Shown here in pieces: positions 35,391 through 46,792 of a stretch of DNA of 64,000 nucleotides. Source of the stretch: Druceiella hillmani (Eukaryota; Arthropoda; Insecta; Lepidoptera; Hepialidae). The stretch spans positions 19,603,001-19,667,000 of the forward strand of contig JAYKKI010000027.1 in assembly GCA_039881145.1 (NCBI GenBank), in the 5' to 3' direction. The translations under genes and the position numbers were made by a program. The first letter of the stretch is position 1. Every line of letters begins with the position of its first letter. Below the pieces are notes generated by a model, which was not told the DNA's origin, searched no databases, and saw only the letters and a program-made list of their open reading frames with translations.

Positions 35391-35768
35391 CGTCGCCTCG
35401 AAACCGGCCGAGGTCCGTTGTTCGAAGCCGGACGACACAGAGAGTACAATTTACGTCGCCTCGAAACCGGCCGAGCTCCGTTGTTCGAAGCCGGACGACG
35501 CAGAGAGTACAATTTACGTCGCCTCGAAACCGGCCGAGCTCCGTTGTTCGAAGCTGGACGACACAGAGAGCACCATTTACATCGCCTCGAAACCGACCTA
35601 GCTCCGTTGTTCGAAGCTGGACGACGCAGCGAGCACAATTTACGTCGCCTCGAAACCGGCCGAGCTCTATTGTTCGAAGCTGGACGATGCAGAGAGCACA
35701 ATTTACGTCGCCTCGAAACCTGCCGAGCTCCGTTGTTCGAAGCTGGACGACGCAGAGAGCACAATTTA
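35391..35768. repeat. GC-rich 63 bp tandem repeat, six units
   Basis: Six units begin at 35391, 35454, 35517, 35580, 35643 and 35706, with few differences between them. The unit opens CGTCGCCTCGAAACCGGCCG and later reads TTCGAAGCCGGACGACG; the CGTCG/CGACG and CCGGC/GCCGG pairs let each unit fold into a hairpin. GC content stands far above the surroundings. Since 63 is a multiple of three and the unit is GC-rich, two frames on each strand stay open for more than 400 bp, one reading ETGRAPLFEAGRRREYNL repeatedly. No splice sites or start context support a gene. Confidence 0.9.
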
Positions 35769-36610
35769 CACCCAAAAAAACTGATTTATACTAATTAATA
35801 TTGTGATTATATCGTCTCATACGCAACGCGTACGGCATACAAACTTATCTAGGAGCTGGGTTAGAGAAAGGGGAAAAGAGAGAGCGAAACAAAGAAACTA
35901 AGGTGAAGAGAGAGGGAAATCGAGGGGTTGGGGTCGCGCCCTCCGTAAGGTGTAGTCAGACCGCGGTCCTGAGCCCGGTCGCCCATCGGCTACATTATTA
36001 AAAACTTTCGTTTCATGTTCTCAGAGCACAAGCATAGAACTGAAATAAATACGTCGACATTCTCCAATTTATCCCTGAACCGAAATGATTGCGATCTGAG
36101 CAATCGTGATTTGTCATGGATCATTAACTAAAGGAAAGTCTCAAATAAAAATCTTAGGGTATTATATCATTGGTAAGATAAATTTATAAAGGACAATAAT
36201 TTAATCCTTTTCCGAAACTATGTATTGCTCAAAAATGGAGGAGTCAGTTTCATTCGTACTTTTATTAATTTATTTTTAGCATAAGTACAGAAACGTGAAA
36301 ATGTAAAGCCATGAAATAATTATAAAATAATTTTTCTTATCTTATTAAAATGATGAAAGCCTTACGTTAGTATTTAGAAACCATTGAAGGGATGAAGGAC
36401 ATTTTCAGAGGAAATGCTAGAAGATAAGTACGGATCACATCTACGCCTCAGGTATATGTGGTATACGAGCATCCCTATGTGTATATATGATATACGAGCA
36501 TACCGAGCATAACTATGCGTACTCTAAAAAATGTGAAACGAACATTCGATTGACTACATACTTTTTATTAGATAATTCTCAGCAGAATAACTCAGCGGAT
36601 AGTACTCAGT
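35769..36610. other. unassigned sequence with GC-rich patch
   Basis: A purine-rich stretch (35868-35930, GAGAGAG-type) leads into a GC-rich patch (35930-35990), then AT-rich DNA. No family recognised; a piece of a retrotransposon leader is possible but nothing proves it. Confidence 0.4.
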
Positions 36611-36614
36611 CATT

Positions 36615-36636
36615 ATATATATATATATATATATAT
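36615..36636. repeat. TA microsatellite
   Basis: About eleven TA repeats. Confidence 0.95.
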
Positions 36637-36758
36637 TTTATAAAATGGTGCCGACGTCTGGACGTCTATAAATTGAGTTGAATAACCAGTTACTTGATTA
36701 CTACTATTTAGTTAACAGCGACAATTTATTTTAAAACCAATAATATTTTTACAGATCT

Positions 36759-36772
36759 CCACTAGATGGCAG
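36759..36772 (+). promoter_or_regulatory. CTCF-like motif
   Basis: CCACTAGATGGCAG fits the general CTCF core (CCACYAGRKGGCRS) at every position. Partial matches lie at 37234-37243 (TAGATGGCAG) and 37534-37545 (CCACTAGATGAC). It may be part of a repeat rather than a working insulator site. Confidence 0.4.
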
Positions 36773-37437
36773 TGTTTATTTTGTCTATCTATACCTATAA
36801 TTAAACGTCAATGAGACCGTGTCATTGTGCGGATCAAGCAAAAACTTTAATGAATTTGTCCATTTTTATATCGTAAAGGATTGATTAATATCTGGAACAA
36901 AAAATATTACGTTATTCCTGATAGCGATTAAGCAATTAATTAATAGACTAGCGTGACCGTGAAGTCTTCGCATTATAAATTATTCAACTCAATTTAATAA
37001 ATCAAAATTGATTGCAGGTATTCAATTCATTTCTAATTTTGCACACTGCTTATTACGTTTTTATTCCATTATGAAGCTCAGATGACAGATCAAACAAATA
37101 TTTTACTAAAATTGACATATAGAGGCGCAAGTATCAAAAGCATTGAGCTAAAGCGCCACTTTATTTATACGTGAGTGGATTTGAAATTAAACAAAAATTT
37201 TACCGACCGTCAATCATATTGACGTTGAGCCGTTAGATGGCAGCATTGCTGTTTCGTGTATATAATTTTAATAATTAATTAATTTGCAAAAACAATAGAA
37301 ATAATAAATTTTTTAGTTGTGGATGCCGGTAGAGCAAGCAATTATCTATAAAATGATATATAATTTATGTGGATTAGTTGTGAGGTTTTTTCTAAAAAGG
37401 GAGAGTAACATCTTAACCTTAGCGTATTAATATATAT

Positions 37438-37460
37438 ATGATGATGATGATGATGATGAT
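37438..37460. repeat. ATG/GAT microsatellite
   Basis: About seven GAT repeats following a short TA run. Confidence 0.95.
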
Positions 37461-37589
37461 TACTACTTAATTATTTAACAGCGGCATCTGTTCCCATTAT
37501 AAGCAGCTGTCATTATCAGAGTTTTATAATTCTCCACTAGATGACAAAATTTAATATAATTTTAAAAAATCTTTTTGCGGTTAATAGTG

Positions 37590-38957
37590 CATTTATGTTT
37601 ATATAATACGTTTTTAATTCTAGGACACACTTTTTGATGCATTCCTACAGGGAAAGCTTTTAAGATCCAGGAATGTGTAAGATAGCGCATGTTTTTTTAC
37701 CGGAACAGCGGGCAGAATTACTAGTTACAATAATAATATTAATCTATTCACAAAGGTGTTAAATACAACTTATATAATATTCATTTTGTCACGAACGTGG
37801 TCTCACGTATAAGTAATGTTTATATAATACATTTTTAATTCTAGGACATACTCCTTAATGCATTCCTCCTATAGGGAAAGCTTTTAAGATCCAGGAATGT
37901 GTAAGACAGCGCATGTTTTTTTATCGGAACAGCGGGCAGATTACTAGTTACAATAACAATATTAATCTATTCACAAAGGTGTTAAATACAACTTATATAA
38001 TATTCATTTTGTCACGGACGTGGTCTCACGTATAAGTAATGTTTATATAATACATTTTTATTCTAGGACACACTCCTTGATGCATTCTTCCTACAGGGAA
38101 AGCTTTTAAGATCCAGGAATGTGTAAGACAGCGCAAGTTTTTTTATCGGAACAGCGGGCAGATTACTAGTTACAATAATAATATTAATCTATTCACAAAA
38201 CTGTTAAATACAACTTATATAATAATCATTTCTCACGAACGTGGTCTCACGTATAAGTAATGTTTATATAATACATTTTTAATTCTAGAACATACTCCTT
38301 GATGCATTCCTCCTATAGGGAAAGCTTTTAAGATCCAGGAATGTGTAAGGCAGCGCATGTTTTTTTATCGGAACAGCGGGCAGATTACTAGTTACAATAA
38401 TAATATTAATCTATCCACAAAAGTGTTAAATACAACTTATATAATATTCATTTCTCACGAACGTGGTCTCACGTATAAGTAATGTTTATATAATACATTT
38501 TTAATTCTAGGACACACTCCTTGATTCATTCCTCCTACAGGGAACGCTTTTAAGATCCAGGAATGTGTAACATAGCGCAACTTTTTTCACCGGAAAAGAG
38601 GGCAGAATTACTTGTTACAATGATAATGTTAATCTGTTCACAAAGGTGTTAAATTCAACTTATATAATATTCATTTCTCACGAACGCCGTCTCACGTATA
38701 AGTAAAGTTTATATAATACGTTTTTAATTCTAGGGCACACTTCTTGATGCATTCCTACAGGGAAAGCTTTTAAAATCCAGGAATGTGTAAGATAGCGCAA
38801 CTTTTTCACCGGAACAGCGGGCAGAATTACTAGTTACAATAATAATATTAATCTATTCACAAAGGTGTTAATGTTCACGGCCAAGGACGCGACAAATGTG
38901 TTAAATACAACTTATATAATATTCATTTCTCACGAACGCGGTCTCGCGTATAAGTGG
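37590..38957. repeat. 222 bp satellite-like tandem array, six units
   Basis: The landmark GTTTATATAATAC begins at 37597, 37818, 38041, 38262, 38484 and 38707, a period of 221-223 bp. Units share TAAGATCCAGGAATGTGTAA and CGGAACAGCGGGCAGA and are highly similar by eye. A small insertion sits in the last unit near 38871-38900. No ORF. 36773-37590 before it is AT-rich with no gene. Confidence 0.92.
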
Positions 38958-39376
38958 ACTTAGAAAATCGCGGAAGAATCTCCAACCATTTGCGTAACAT
39001 CGCCAGAACGTTACGGAAGCCTTATAAAAACGACGAAGGTCGTTTTCATTCATTACTCGCAGAACGAACCGTAAAACGGCACCAATAGGCCGTTCGAAAC
39101 CTAAACGAACGGTATTCGAAACGGTTATTAGAATCACTCAAGTTGAAGGCCGACGGAAATATATTGCAGATTGCATCCTTGGCATTGAAACCGAATCAGC
39201 GCTGCTCTTCATACTATCGTCACGATAACAACGTCGTGGATTAAGCGATCCGTCAATGTCCGTCTGGACGATATTCCTATTTAGACACTGATTCACGCTT
39301 GATACCGTGGCTGACAATGATAATTGCAATGAACGATTGGATAAATGTGACATGGAATGCGGTGGAAAATACTGAA
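38958..39376 (+). other. unassigned stretch with fragmentary open frames
   Basis: Less AT-rich than its flanks. A plus-strand frame reads RTLRKPYKNDEGRFHSLLAE and, after one stop, continues for about 60 codons. I recognise no family. It may be a decayed coding fragment trapped between two tandem arrays. Confidence 0.35.
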
Positions 39377-39389
39377 ATTACGAAATAAC

Positions 39390-40053
39390 CTAGTTTCCAC
39401 TAAGAATAAATCGGATGTGTTGTAATTACTAATGTTTAATCATGATGTGGAGATACCAAATTACAAAATAAGCTAGTTTCCACTAAGAATAAATCGGATG
39501 TGTTGTAATTACTAATGTTTAATCATGATATGGAGATACCAAATTACAAAATAAGCTAGTTTTCACTAAGAATAAATCGGATGTGTTGTAATTACTAATG
39601 TTTAATCATGATATGGAGATACCAAATTACAAAATAAGCTAGTTTCCACTAAGAATAAATCAGATGTGTTGTAATTACTAATGTTTAATCATGACATGGA
39701 GATACCAAATTACAAAATAAGCTAGTTTCCACTAAGAATATATCAGATGTGTTGTAATTACTAATGTTTAATCATGACATGGAAATACCAAATTACAAAA
39801 TAAGCTAGTTTCCACTAAGAATAAATCGTATGTGTTGTAATTACTAATGTTTAATCATGATATGGAGATACCAAATTACAAAATAAGCTAGTTTCCACTA
39901 AGAATAAATCGTATGTGTTGTAATTACTAATGTTTAATCATGACATGGAGATACCAAATTACAAAATAAGCTAGTTTCCACTAAGAATAAATCGGATGTG
40001 TTATAATTTCTAATATTTAAACATGACATGGAGATTCAAATTTCAAATAGTTG
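39390..40053. repeat. 83 bp tandem array, eight units
   Basis: Units start with CTAGTTTCCACTAAGAATAA at 39390, 39473 and then every 83 bp to 39971. Identity is very high except in the last unit. The array starts right after the unassigned stretch. Confidence 0.93.
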
Positions 40054-40967
40054 TCAAAAAAACAAAATTGTTTATTATTTAAAGTAATGATTATTTTTAT
40101 TTTTGGAAAATAAATTCGGCAAAATTACGAATTCAGTGACGTGACAATTAACACCAATCAGAAAGCATAACATCACACCCCATAAAATATCATTGTGATG
40201 TTGACATTTTCGTATACAGAGAAGGTTATTTGATTACTTTTTCCTTTTTAACAATTTTTGTCAAGTTGATACACTTGTCCTCAATTACACCTCAAAAGAT
40301 AGGTACAATTCGCAATGGAATCAGGTTTTAGCAAAACAAACGGTAGTAATTTGCCCAAAATTGACGCTTGGTAAATTTGTTACGTCAAACAGTGACTTTT
40401 GTTCGTCAGAATTACGGCACATTACCATAATGTAGACACGTACAATATATGAATTATAACAACGAAACTGAAATAGTATTATTTCAGTTTCGTTGTTAGT
40501 AAGCGTTTGTTTTTACACACTTTTGTTTGTATTGTAAGGTAATTTATACTGTTTTTGAGGTTAGATTTCCGAAAGATAAACAAATTAACCTCAACTCATA
40601 TATTATTATTTTATCAATAAATTTTCAAAAATAGTGACTACATAATGCATCAGTATTACTTTAGAAATAGATTGTTCGTGAATCATTTTAATTTGTTCGT
40701 TTGTAATCAACTGTATTAAGCTTCGGCATTTTAATGTTTTTCTATAAAAAACACAGTCGCAAGTCATTATTTAAGACAGGACAACTATCACGATGATTTA
40801 TAGTGAAAACACGGTTTATCGAATATGTACTTAAACTGCAAATAAATACTTACATCAAAATGATCTTCACAATAATATATTCTTGAATCTGTAAACAACT
40901 TTATCCGTATTGTTTATTGCTTGGAATATATAATAAAATAATTTATTTGGCGTTTTAATACTTGTGT
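40054..40967. other. gene-free spacer
   Basis: AT-rich DNA without a gene. It contains a perfect hairpin at 40458-40497. Confidence 0.55.
40458..40497. repeat. perfect 18 bp inverted repeat, 4 bp loop
   Basis: Arms 40458-40475 and 40480-40497 (AACAACGAAACTGAAATA and its exact complement) around GTAT. A T-run is absent, so it is not an obvious terminator; it may be the core of a short foldback element. Confidence 0.85.
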
Positions 40968-41562
40968 ACTACACAGTACTTGTAACAAGACGACTTAATT
41001 TTTAATTAAACAAAAGAAGCACCTGTTACACACAGACACGTTGTTTTGATTGTTTCATGGGTAACGATGTCATACAAGACACCATAACAGTCTTGAGCGT
41101 TTTCGATGTAAATTCAAAGGCACTACACAGTACTTGTAACAAGACGAATTCATTTTTAATTAAACAAAAGAGGCACCTGTCACACACAGACACGATTGTT
41201 TTGATTGTTTCATGAGTAGCGATGTCATTCAAGACACCATGACAGTGTTGAGCGTTTTCGATGTAAATTCAAAGGCACTACACAGTACTTGTAGCAAGAC
41301 GAATTAATTTTAAGTAAACAAAAGAAACACCTGTCACACACAGACACGGTTGTTTTGATTGTTTCAAGAGTAGCGATGTCATTCAAGACACCATGACAGT
41401 GTTGAGCATTTTTGATGTAAATTCAAAGGCACTACACAGTACTTGTAACAAGACGAATTCATTTTTAATTAAACAAAAGAAGCACCTGTCACACACAGGC
41501 ACGATTGTTTTGATTGTTTCATGAGTGATTGTGTCTTGAGCGTTTTCGATGTAAATTTAAAT
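40968..41562. repeat. 154 bp tandem array, four units
   Basis: The landmark ACTACACAGTACTTGTA begins at 40968, 41122, 41277 and 41431. Units also share CACACACAGACACG and GTTTTGATTGTTTCA. The last unit has an internal deletion. 41563-41830 is AT-rich with nothing recognised. Confidence 0.92.
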
Positions 41563-42469
41563 TGGTTTTTAATACGAAAAATATATAATGTAAATATTTG
41601 ATTTTTAGATAAATATAATTTTTTGGGTTAAATAGATATTAAGGTATAATATTAACCACTTTCCAAAATTTAGACAACTAGCATATTGTATCTATGGTTT
41701 TTATTACTATTGAAACTTGTTTTTACAACAGTAACTGTTAATTCGTCTTAAAATGTTAACTTGGAGATTTTTCATAAAATATATATAAATATACATACCT
41801 ACTAAAAGTTTAAGGAATATCCAAAAACTAAAGCTACGTTTATACTACGACACTTTGCTGTATCCACTCAGTGTATATATCGAGTGTCTGTGTGTGAAAA
41901 CAACTGGCTACGCTTGCGACATATATTGCAACACTTAGTTTAGTGTCGTGACACCGAAACTGTCTTATGTCTGAACGGCCTGACATTTGTGTCGCAATTA
42001 GTGTCGTAATTTATACGCGACTTAAGTACGAGTAAAACCGCTTACACACTTAGGCACTCTTATGAGTGTACATACCATAGTGTACATAGCATTTGTATTA
42101 AGCTATTTATAAATATCATTATTTTTCACCAGGTAGATAAATTTACTGCCTAGTACCACTTTCACAGGGGTAAATATAACCGAGAATAAGCTACGACCTC
42201 TCCTAACTATTTATGTTATATATTTAGCTCTTTTAATATTCTTGTTTAAATGCAGGATTTAGGCAATTTTAGAACCGAATTATAGTTTCCTGTGTAATGG
42301 CGTTTTTGAGAGATATTTAATAAGGAAATGGGTCTAAAAATGTCCACTTTACTAGTCTGCCGAATCACCGTCGTTCAATGAAAAAAAACGAGTGTGCTTT
42401 AGACCACACGACTGAAGTAAAACATCAAATTCACAAAATATAAACTTTAAAATGAATTTACAATTTTAT

Positions 42470-42592
<123 letters not shown>

Positions 42593-43545
42593 CACGCACT
42601 GGCTATGAGAGGAAGAGAGAAAGAAAATGTGCGGGCGCACTGCTCTCTCTTGTTCCTACAGTGTGATACAGACAATAAGCTTGCACTGTGTCTTAGATAT
42701 ACGAAACATAACTGACTATGAGAGAAAGAGAGAAAGAAAATGTGTGCTCGCACCTCTCTGTCTTGTCCTTACAGTAATATACAAGACGTAAGTCTCTTTC
42801 TGTCTTCACTAACTTATATCTCCCTCTCAACTTCCGTTCGCCTCACCCGATCACACTTTTCGTCACGCATTCACCAGCTTACTCCCCAAGTTAAGGGTTT
42901 GTAAAGAAGTTTTACTTCAAAAATTTTAAAAAATTCGTGCATAACTAAATCAGCCCTGTTTTACATTTCATCAACTCTATAAATATATCTATGATATATT
43001 TAATTATAAATATATTTACAGACTACGATGAAATCTATAATATATATAATCTATAAATATATCTATTATATAATTAATATCATATATCGTTTAGACGTTA
43101 AAATATTCTGACAGACTAACAGATAGATGGTTGGACTGACGACCTTGCTACAGTAATGGGATTCAGTTCAGATGCTGTGGTTATAGAACCTTGAAAATCA
43201 TAACGTAAAATAATCGTAAAACAAACATTAAGGTTTTACTCAATATACACGTTTTATCCATACAACACGAACCGCAAATGCACAGGTGTACTGTAATAAA
43301 ACATAATAGCGCTACGGCGAACTATGATAATAGAAATACCTAGAGTTACGTAAAACACTTTTATAAAATAAAGGTTTAAATCGAAGATGTATATATAGCT
43401 CATCTTTTAAGGACCGCTTTCTAGCGATAATGAAGTATCTGTATAACATCATTACATAAAGACATGTACAGAATACGACACTAATTGCGACACAAATGTC
43501 TGACACTAATGTCTGTGCTGTTCATACGTAAAGCGATTTCGGTGC

Positions 43546-44889
43546 CCAAGTACACAAGTCTTTCAGCTGTTCACACGCAACCATCACATCACTCGGACAC
43601 CACAGAGAAACGACGTGCGGCGGCAGTCGTTATTTTGCGCGCTTTAATTAAGAAACAACATTAAGGAAATAGAAAAATACAGATCCAATAATTAAAACTA
43701 AGAGGAAAATTGGGAGCTTATCATATATTAATAAATTAATTACTATATGAAGGGACCAGATTATATTTTTTAATAATTACTCTATTAGCAAAAGTGCTAT
43801 TTTTGAAGCAAATTTTTTAATAAAATAATTAGTAAAAACCGATGAAAACCTCAAGAATATGAAATAAAAATAGCATATTGATCGTTACAACATATTGATT
43901 TCACAAGAAAAAAAAATCGGGGCGTGACTGTGCCGGGGGCACGGCCGTGTGTTTTACGTGAATACGTGTAAGCATATGGTATTTTATAGGTATCAATGGA
44001 TTGCTCTTGAGAAGCTCTTTCCATCCGTATACGATTTTTTTTATTCTAACACCTTATTATATTCACTGTCACTACTTTAAACTAATGTTTTATATACAAT
44101 CGATAGATATTGAACATCGTAAACGAACAACGTAGCTTTTTCGAATCAAAAGTTATACTAATTTCAAATCTCGATACGCAGCAGAATAACCTCAAAATGG
44201 CGGCGCTACCCCCCTCCATTGCTCGCGATGCGTCACTGTTCTCGCTTCGTAATGAATTCTTTGAGCCTTTAGCTATCCAGTGGTATAATTTAATTGTTGA
44301 TGTAGAAGATAGATTCGAAACTGCAACGCCAAACTGTAACCCCCGATTTCGTTATCATTAGGTTTTTTGGATTGCCCCCGTATGGTAGCAAATTTAAAGA
44401 CGTATTCACGTCAAAAAACAGAAACCTTATAAGTTAGCTCCGTCTGACAAAACCGTCTTTCTCAAAAACCGTTTAAAAATTGATATAGAAATATTAGATA
44501 GGGAAAAAAGGCACAGACCTTTACAGCTGTTAAACACTCTGAACACTATTGCTATTATTTTTTTTATATAAAGCTGTGATGTAAATTTACAATATAAATC
44601 TTCAATTTCAATCTTAATTAAATGGTTGAAATATAGGCCTTCTGATAAATCTAAGGGTTTATTAGGTGGTAAATATGTATTAATGAATTCAAAAACGATA
44701 ATATTACGTCATCATATGAACTTCATAGTCCACTCCTCTTTTTTGCTTCATATTTCATTATTAAACTGTGTCGTGTGTCATAAATGGTGTTCTGAATGAA
44801 AACCGCGGGTTGCGAGTGTCTGAATAATTTTGAAAACTTGGACACTGCGGTAGACACTCCCGACACTAGCGTTCACAATACGCTCTGTG
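43546..44889. mobile_element. ~1.34 kb insertion within right TIR of the long-TIR element
   Basis: Defined by the interrupted TIR on both sides. It contains dispersed repeat D (44034-44418). Its own ends are not clear. No gene recognised; the short open frame at 44110-44361 lies within the repeat and has no family. Confidence 0.5.
44034..44418 (+). repeat. dispersed repeat family D, copy 1
   Basis: About 385 bp matching 51965-52344 in inverted orientation, with scattered substitutions and a few indels. Landmarks are TATACAATCGATAGAT, AAAATGGCGGCGCT and AACTGCAACGCCAAACT. It carries a YY1-like box at 44194-44204. Confidence 0.85.
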
Positions 44890-45005
44890 CGACACTAAAC
44901 CAAATGTCGCAATATATATCGTAAGCACAGGCAGTGGTGTTCATACACACACTCGATGTATAGACTAAGTGTATACACCAAAGTGTCGTAGTCTAAACGT
45001 AGCTT

Positions 45006-46230
45006 ACGATTTGTCAGTTTGTCATGTTTAAAGTTGCGTGTGACACTTCCGCCCTTCGCGTCTCCTCTAATAATATAATATTTGCAAAGCCGTTCGCAAT
45101 GCAACGTCTCATCTCATTTTAGTGTACAGAGAGCTATTTATTACATCGTCGAAGTAAATGTCATAAGTCATTTAGGAAAAAATATTTATAGACGAAAGTA
45201 TTCACGCTTTTTGCAATATTCTTTTGAAATAAATTGTAAGTAAAATGGTTTGACTTCTTTTTGCTCGGGATTGCGCTGTTAGTAGATTTATTTCTCAGAT
45301 ATAGACATTCATCAGACTCAATCAAAAATAGATTACAAAACGATTATTTTAATTAAAATTTAATTATTATCGTTTTTGAAGACTAAATCCACACGACCTT
45401 GAAACTCAATTGAAATAGAGAAACCTTGCCTTAGATCTTAAAGATTTCCAGTTAAAATGTTCAACTTTTATTACCAAAGTTCTCATTTATAAAACCATAC
45501 TTTTAAAAAAATTCCCCATTGGTTCTTTATTCCACCAGTTTCTCATTAAGAGTATAGAATTTAAACGCTATTTTAAGTTAGCCAAAACTAATAACTTAAA
45601 TTTTTCCTATTAAACCTGTAATAAAAATTTCTTTATAAAATTTTTTATTCTTAACACTCGCGATATTACGGGCATTATAAGTTTTTCTTAGAAAAATTAC
45701 TTAGCACATCATCGGCACAATTTTTCGTAATATAATCAAATTACGTAATTACGAATGGAATATTATATAATATAAAAACAATTCAACACCGCGTAAAATA
45801 TGGTGCTCCCATTCCGTAATGACGTAACTTCGCAATTACGTAACTACGGACTAATTTTAAACTTTTTAACCGTAACTTAAAGAACAAATTCCGCAATTAC
45901 AGAAGTATATATCTTGACTTAACAAAGTTAACATACCGATCGAGTACCGATTTACATTAACGATTACATGCTAAAAACTTTTAAAATTACATACCATTTA
46001 GATTGTCCCATAACATTTTTGAAAATATTGGACAGCAGTGTCTGTCATAGCTAGTTGCAGTAACTCTCCGTGATATATTTTAGACTCGTCGTCTCGTGAC
46101 GAGTCTAGTAACTCTCCGAGATATATTTTAGACTCGCCGTGTCACGACACGACGAATATTGAGCTAGAATTAATCCTTCCGAATGAATAATAGGGTTCAA
46201 TATTTTCTAACTTAAAGGAATATTGTTGTT
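45006..46230. other. gene-free spacer
   Basis: AT-rich. A duplicated segment with AGTAACTCTCCG and ATATATTTTAGACTCG occurs near 46060-46150, ending in the small palindrome TCGTCTCGTGACGAG-like sequence. Several short ATTACGTAATTAC-type palindromes lie near 45740-45850. No gene. Confidence 0.5.
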
Positions 46231-46590
46231 GTAGTTGACTCATTCTAAATTTTGATATTTTACGTACAATATTGTGGAATATAAGTTAATTAAATACCAG
46301 TCTTGAAAAACATTCAAAAATTGATTGAAAAATGAGCCAGTTGTAGGCTTATACATTTGAAGATACGGATAAAGTTGGGTATATCCCTGTCCCTTTTCCT
46401 CTCGTAGAATACAATGTGCAATATTAAAAATGACCTCACAACACAGTATTGCCGTCCTTTTCTAAAGGTTAAATTTAAACTTTTATAACTCGGTCAATTT
46501 TTAGGTTATTAAAAATTATTTTCACTCTTCATTAGCTTGTACCTTGAAATTATGATTAATGAAATAAAAAAAATTTAGTCAAATACCCAA
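46231..46590 (-). repeat. dispersed repeat family A, copy 2
   Basis: Reverse-complement match to 9614-9974 over its whole length (landmark ACAACACAGTATTGCCGTCC). Both copies end at the same sequence, which helps to define the family's limits. Confidence 0.8.
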
Positions 46591-46669
46591 TTGTGATGCA
46601 GTGCGAGTAAGTCTACAGCAAATCAGTGAGTATTGCTTTAAAAATTAAAATAAAGTTTTATGCATTGAC

Positions 46670-46792
46670 CCATCATCAGTCATACAATTCACATTGACTC
46701 AGTCAACCTGCTCTAGTCCAATGAAAGTTTGTTTTAGTGTGTGTTATGATTTGTCATTGTGAAATTATTGGCCATTGTTGCGAAATCAATAT
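46670..46792 (-). repeat. dispersed repeat family B, copy 1
   Basis: Reverse complement resembles 57430-57548 (landmarks CAATGGCCAA, TTCACAAT, AGGTTGA, TGAGTCAAT). More diverged than families A and D. Confidence 0.6.

Noticed and set aside
35346..35798. Repeat protein gene in the 63 bp array
   Set aside because: Two frames on each strand are open as a direct result of a stop-free unit of 63 bases. Nothing favours one of them, so it is listed as a repeat only.
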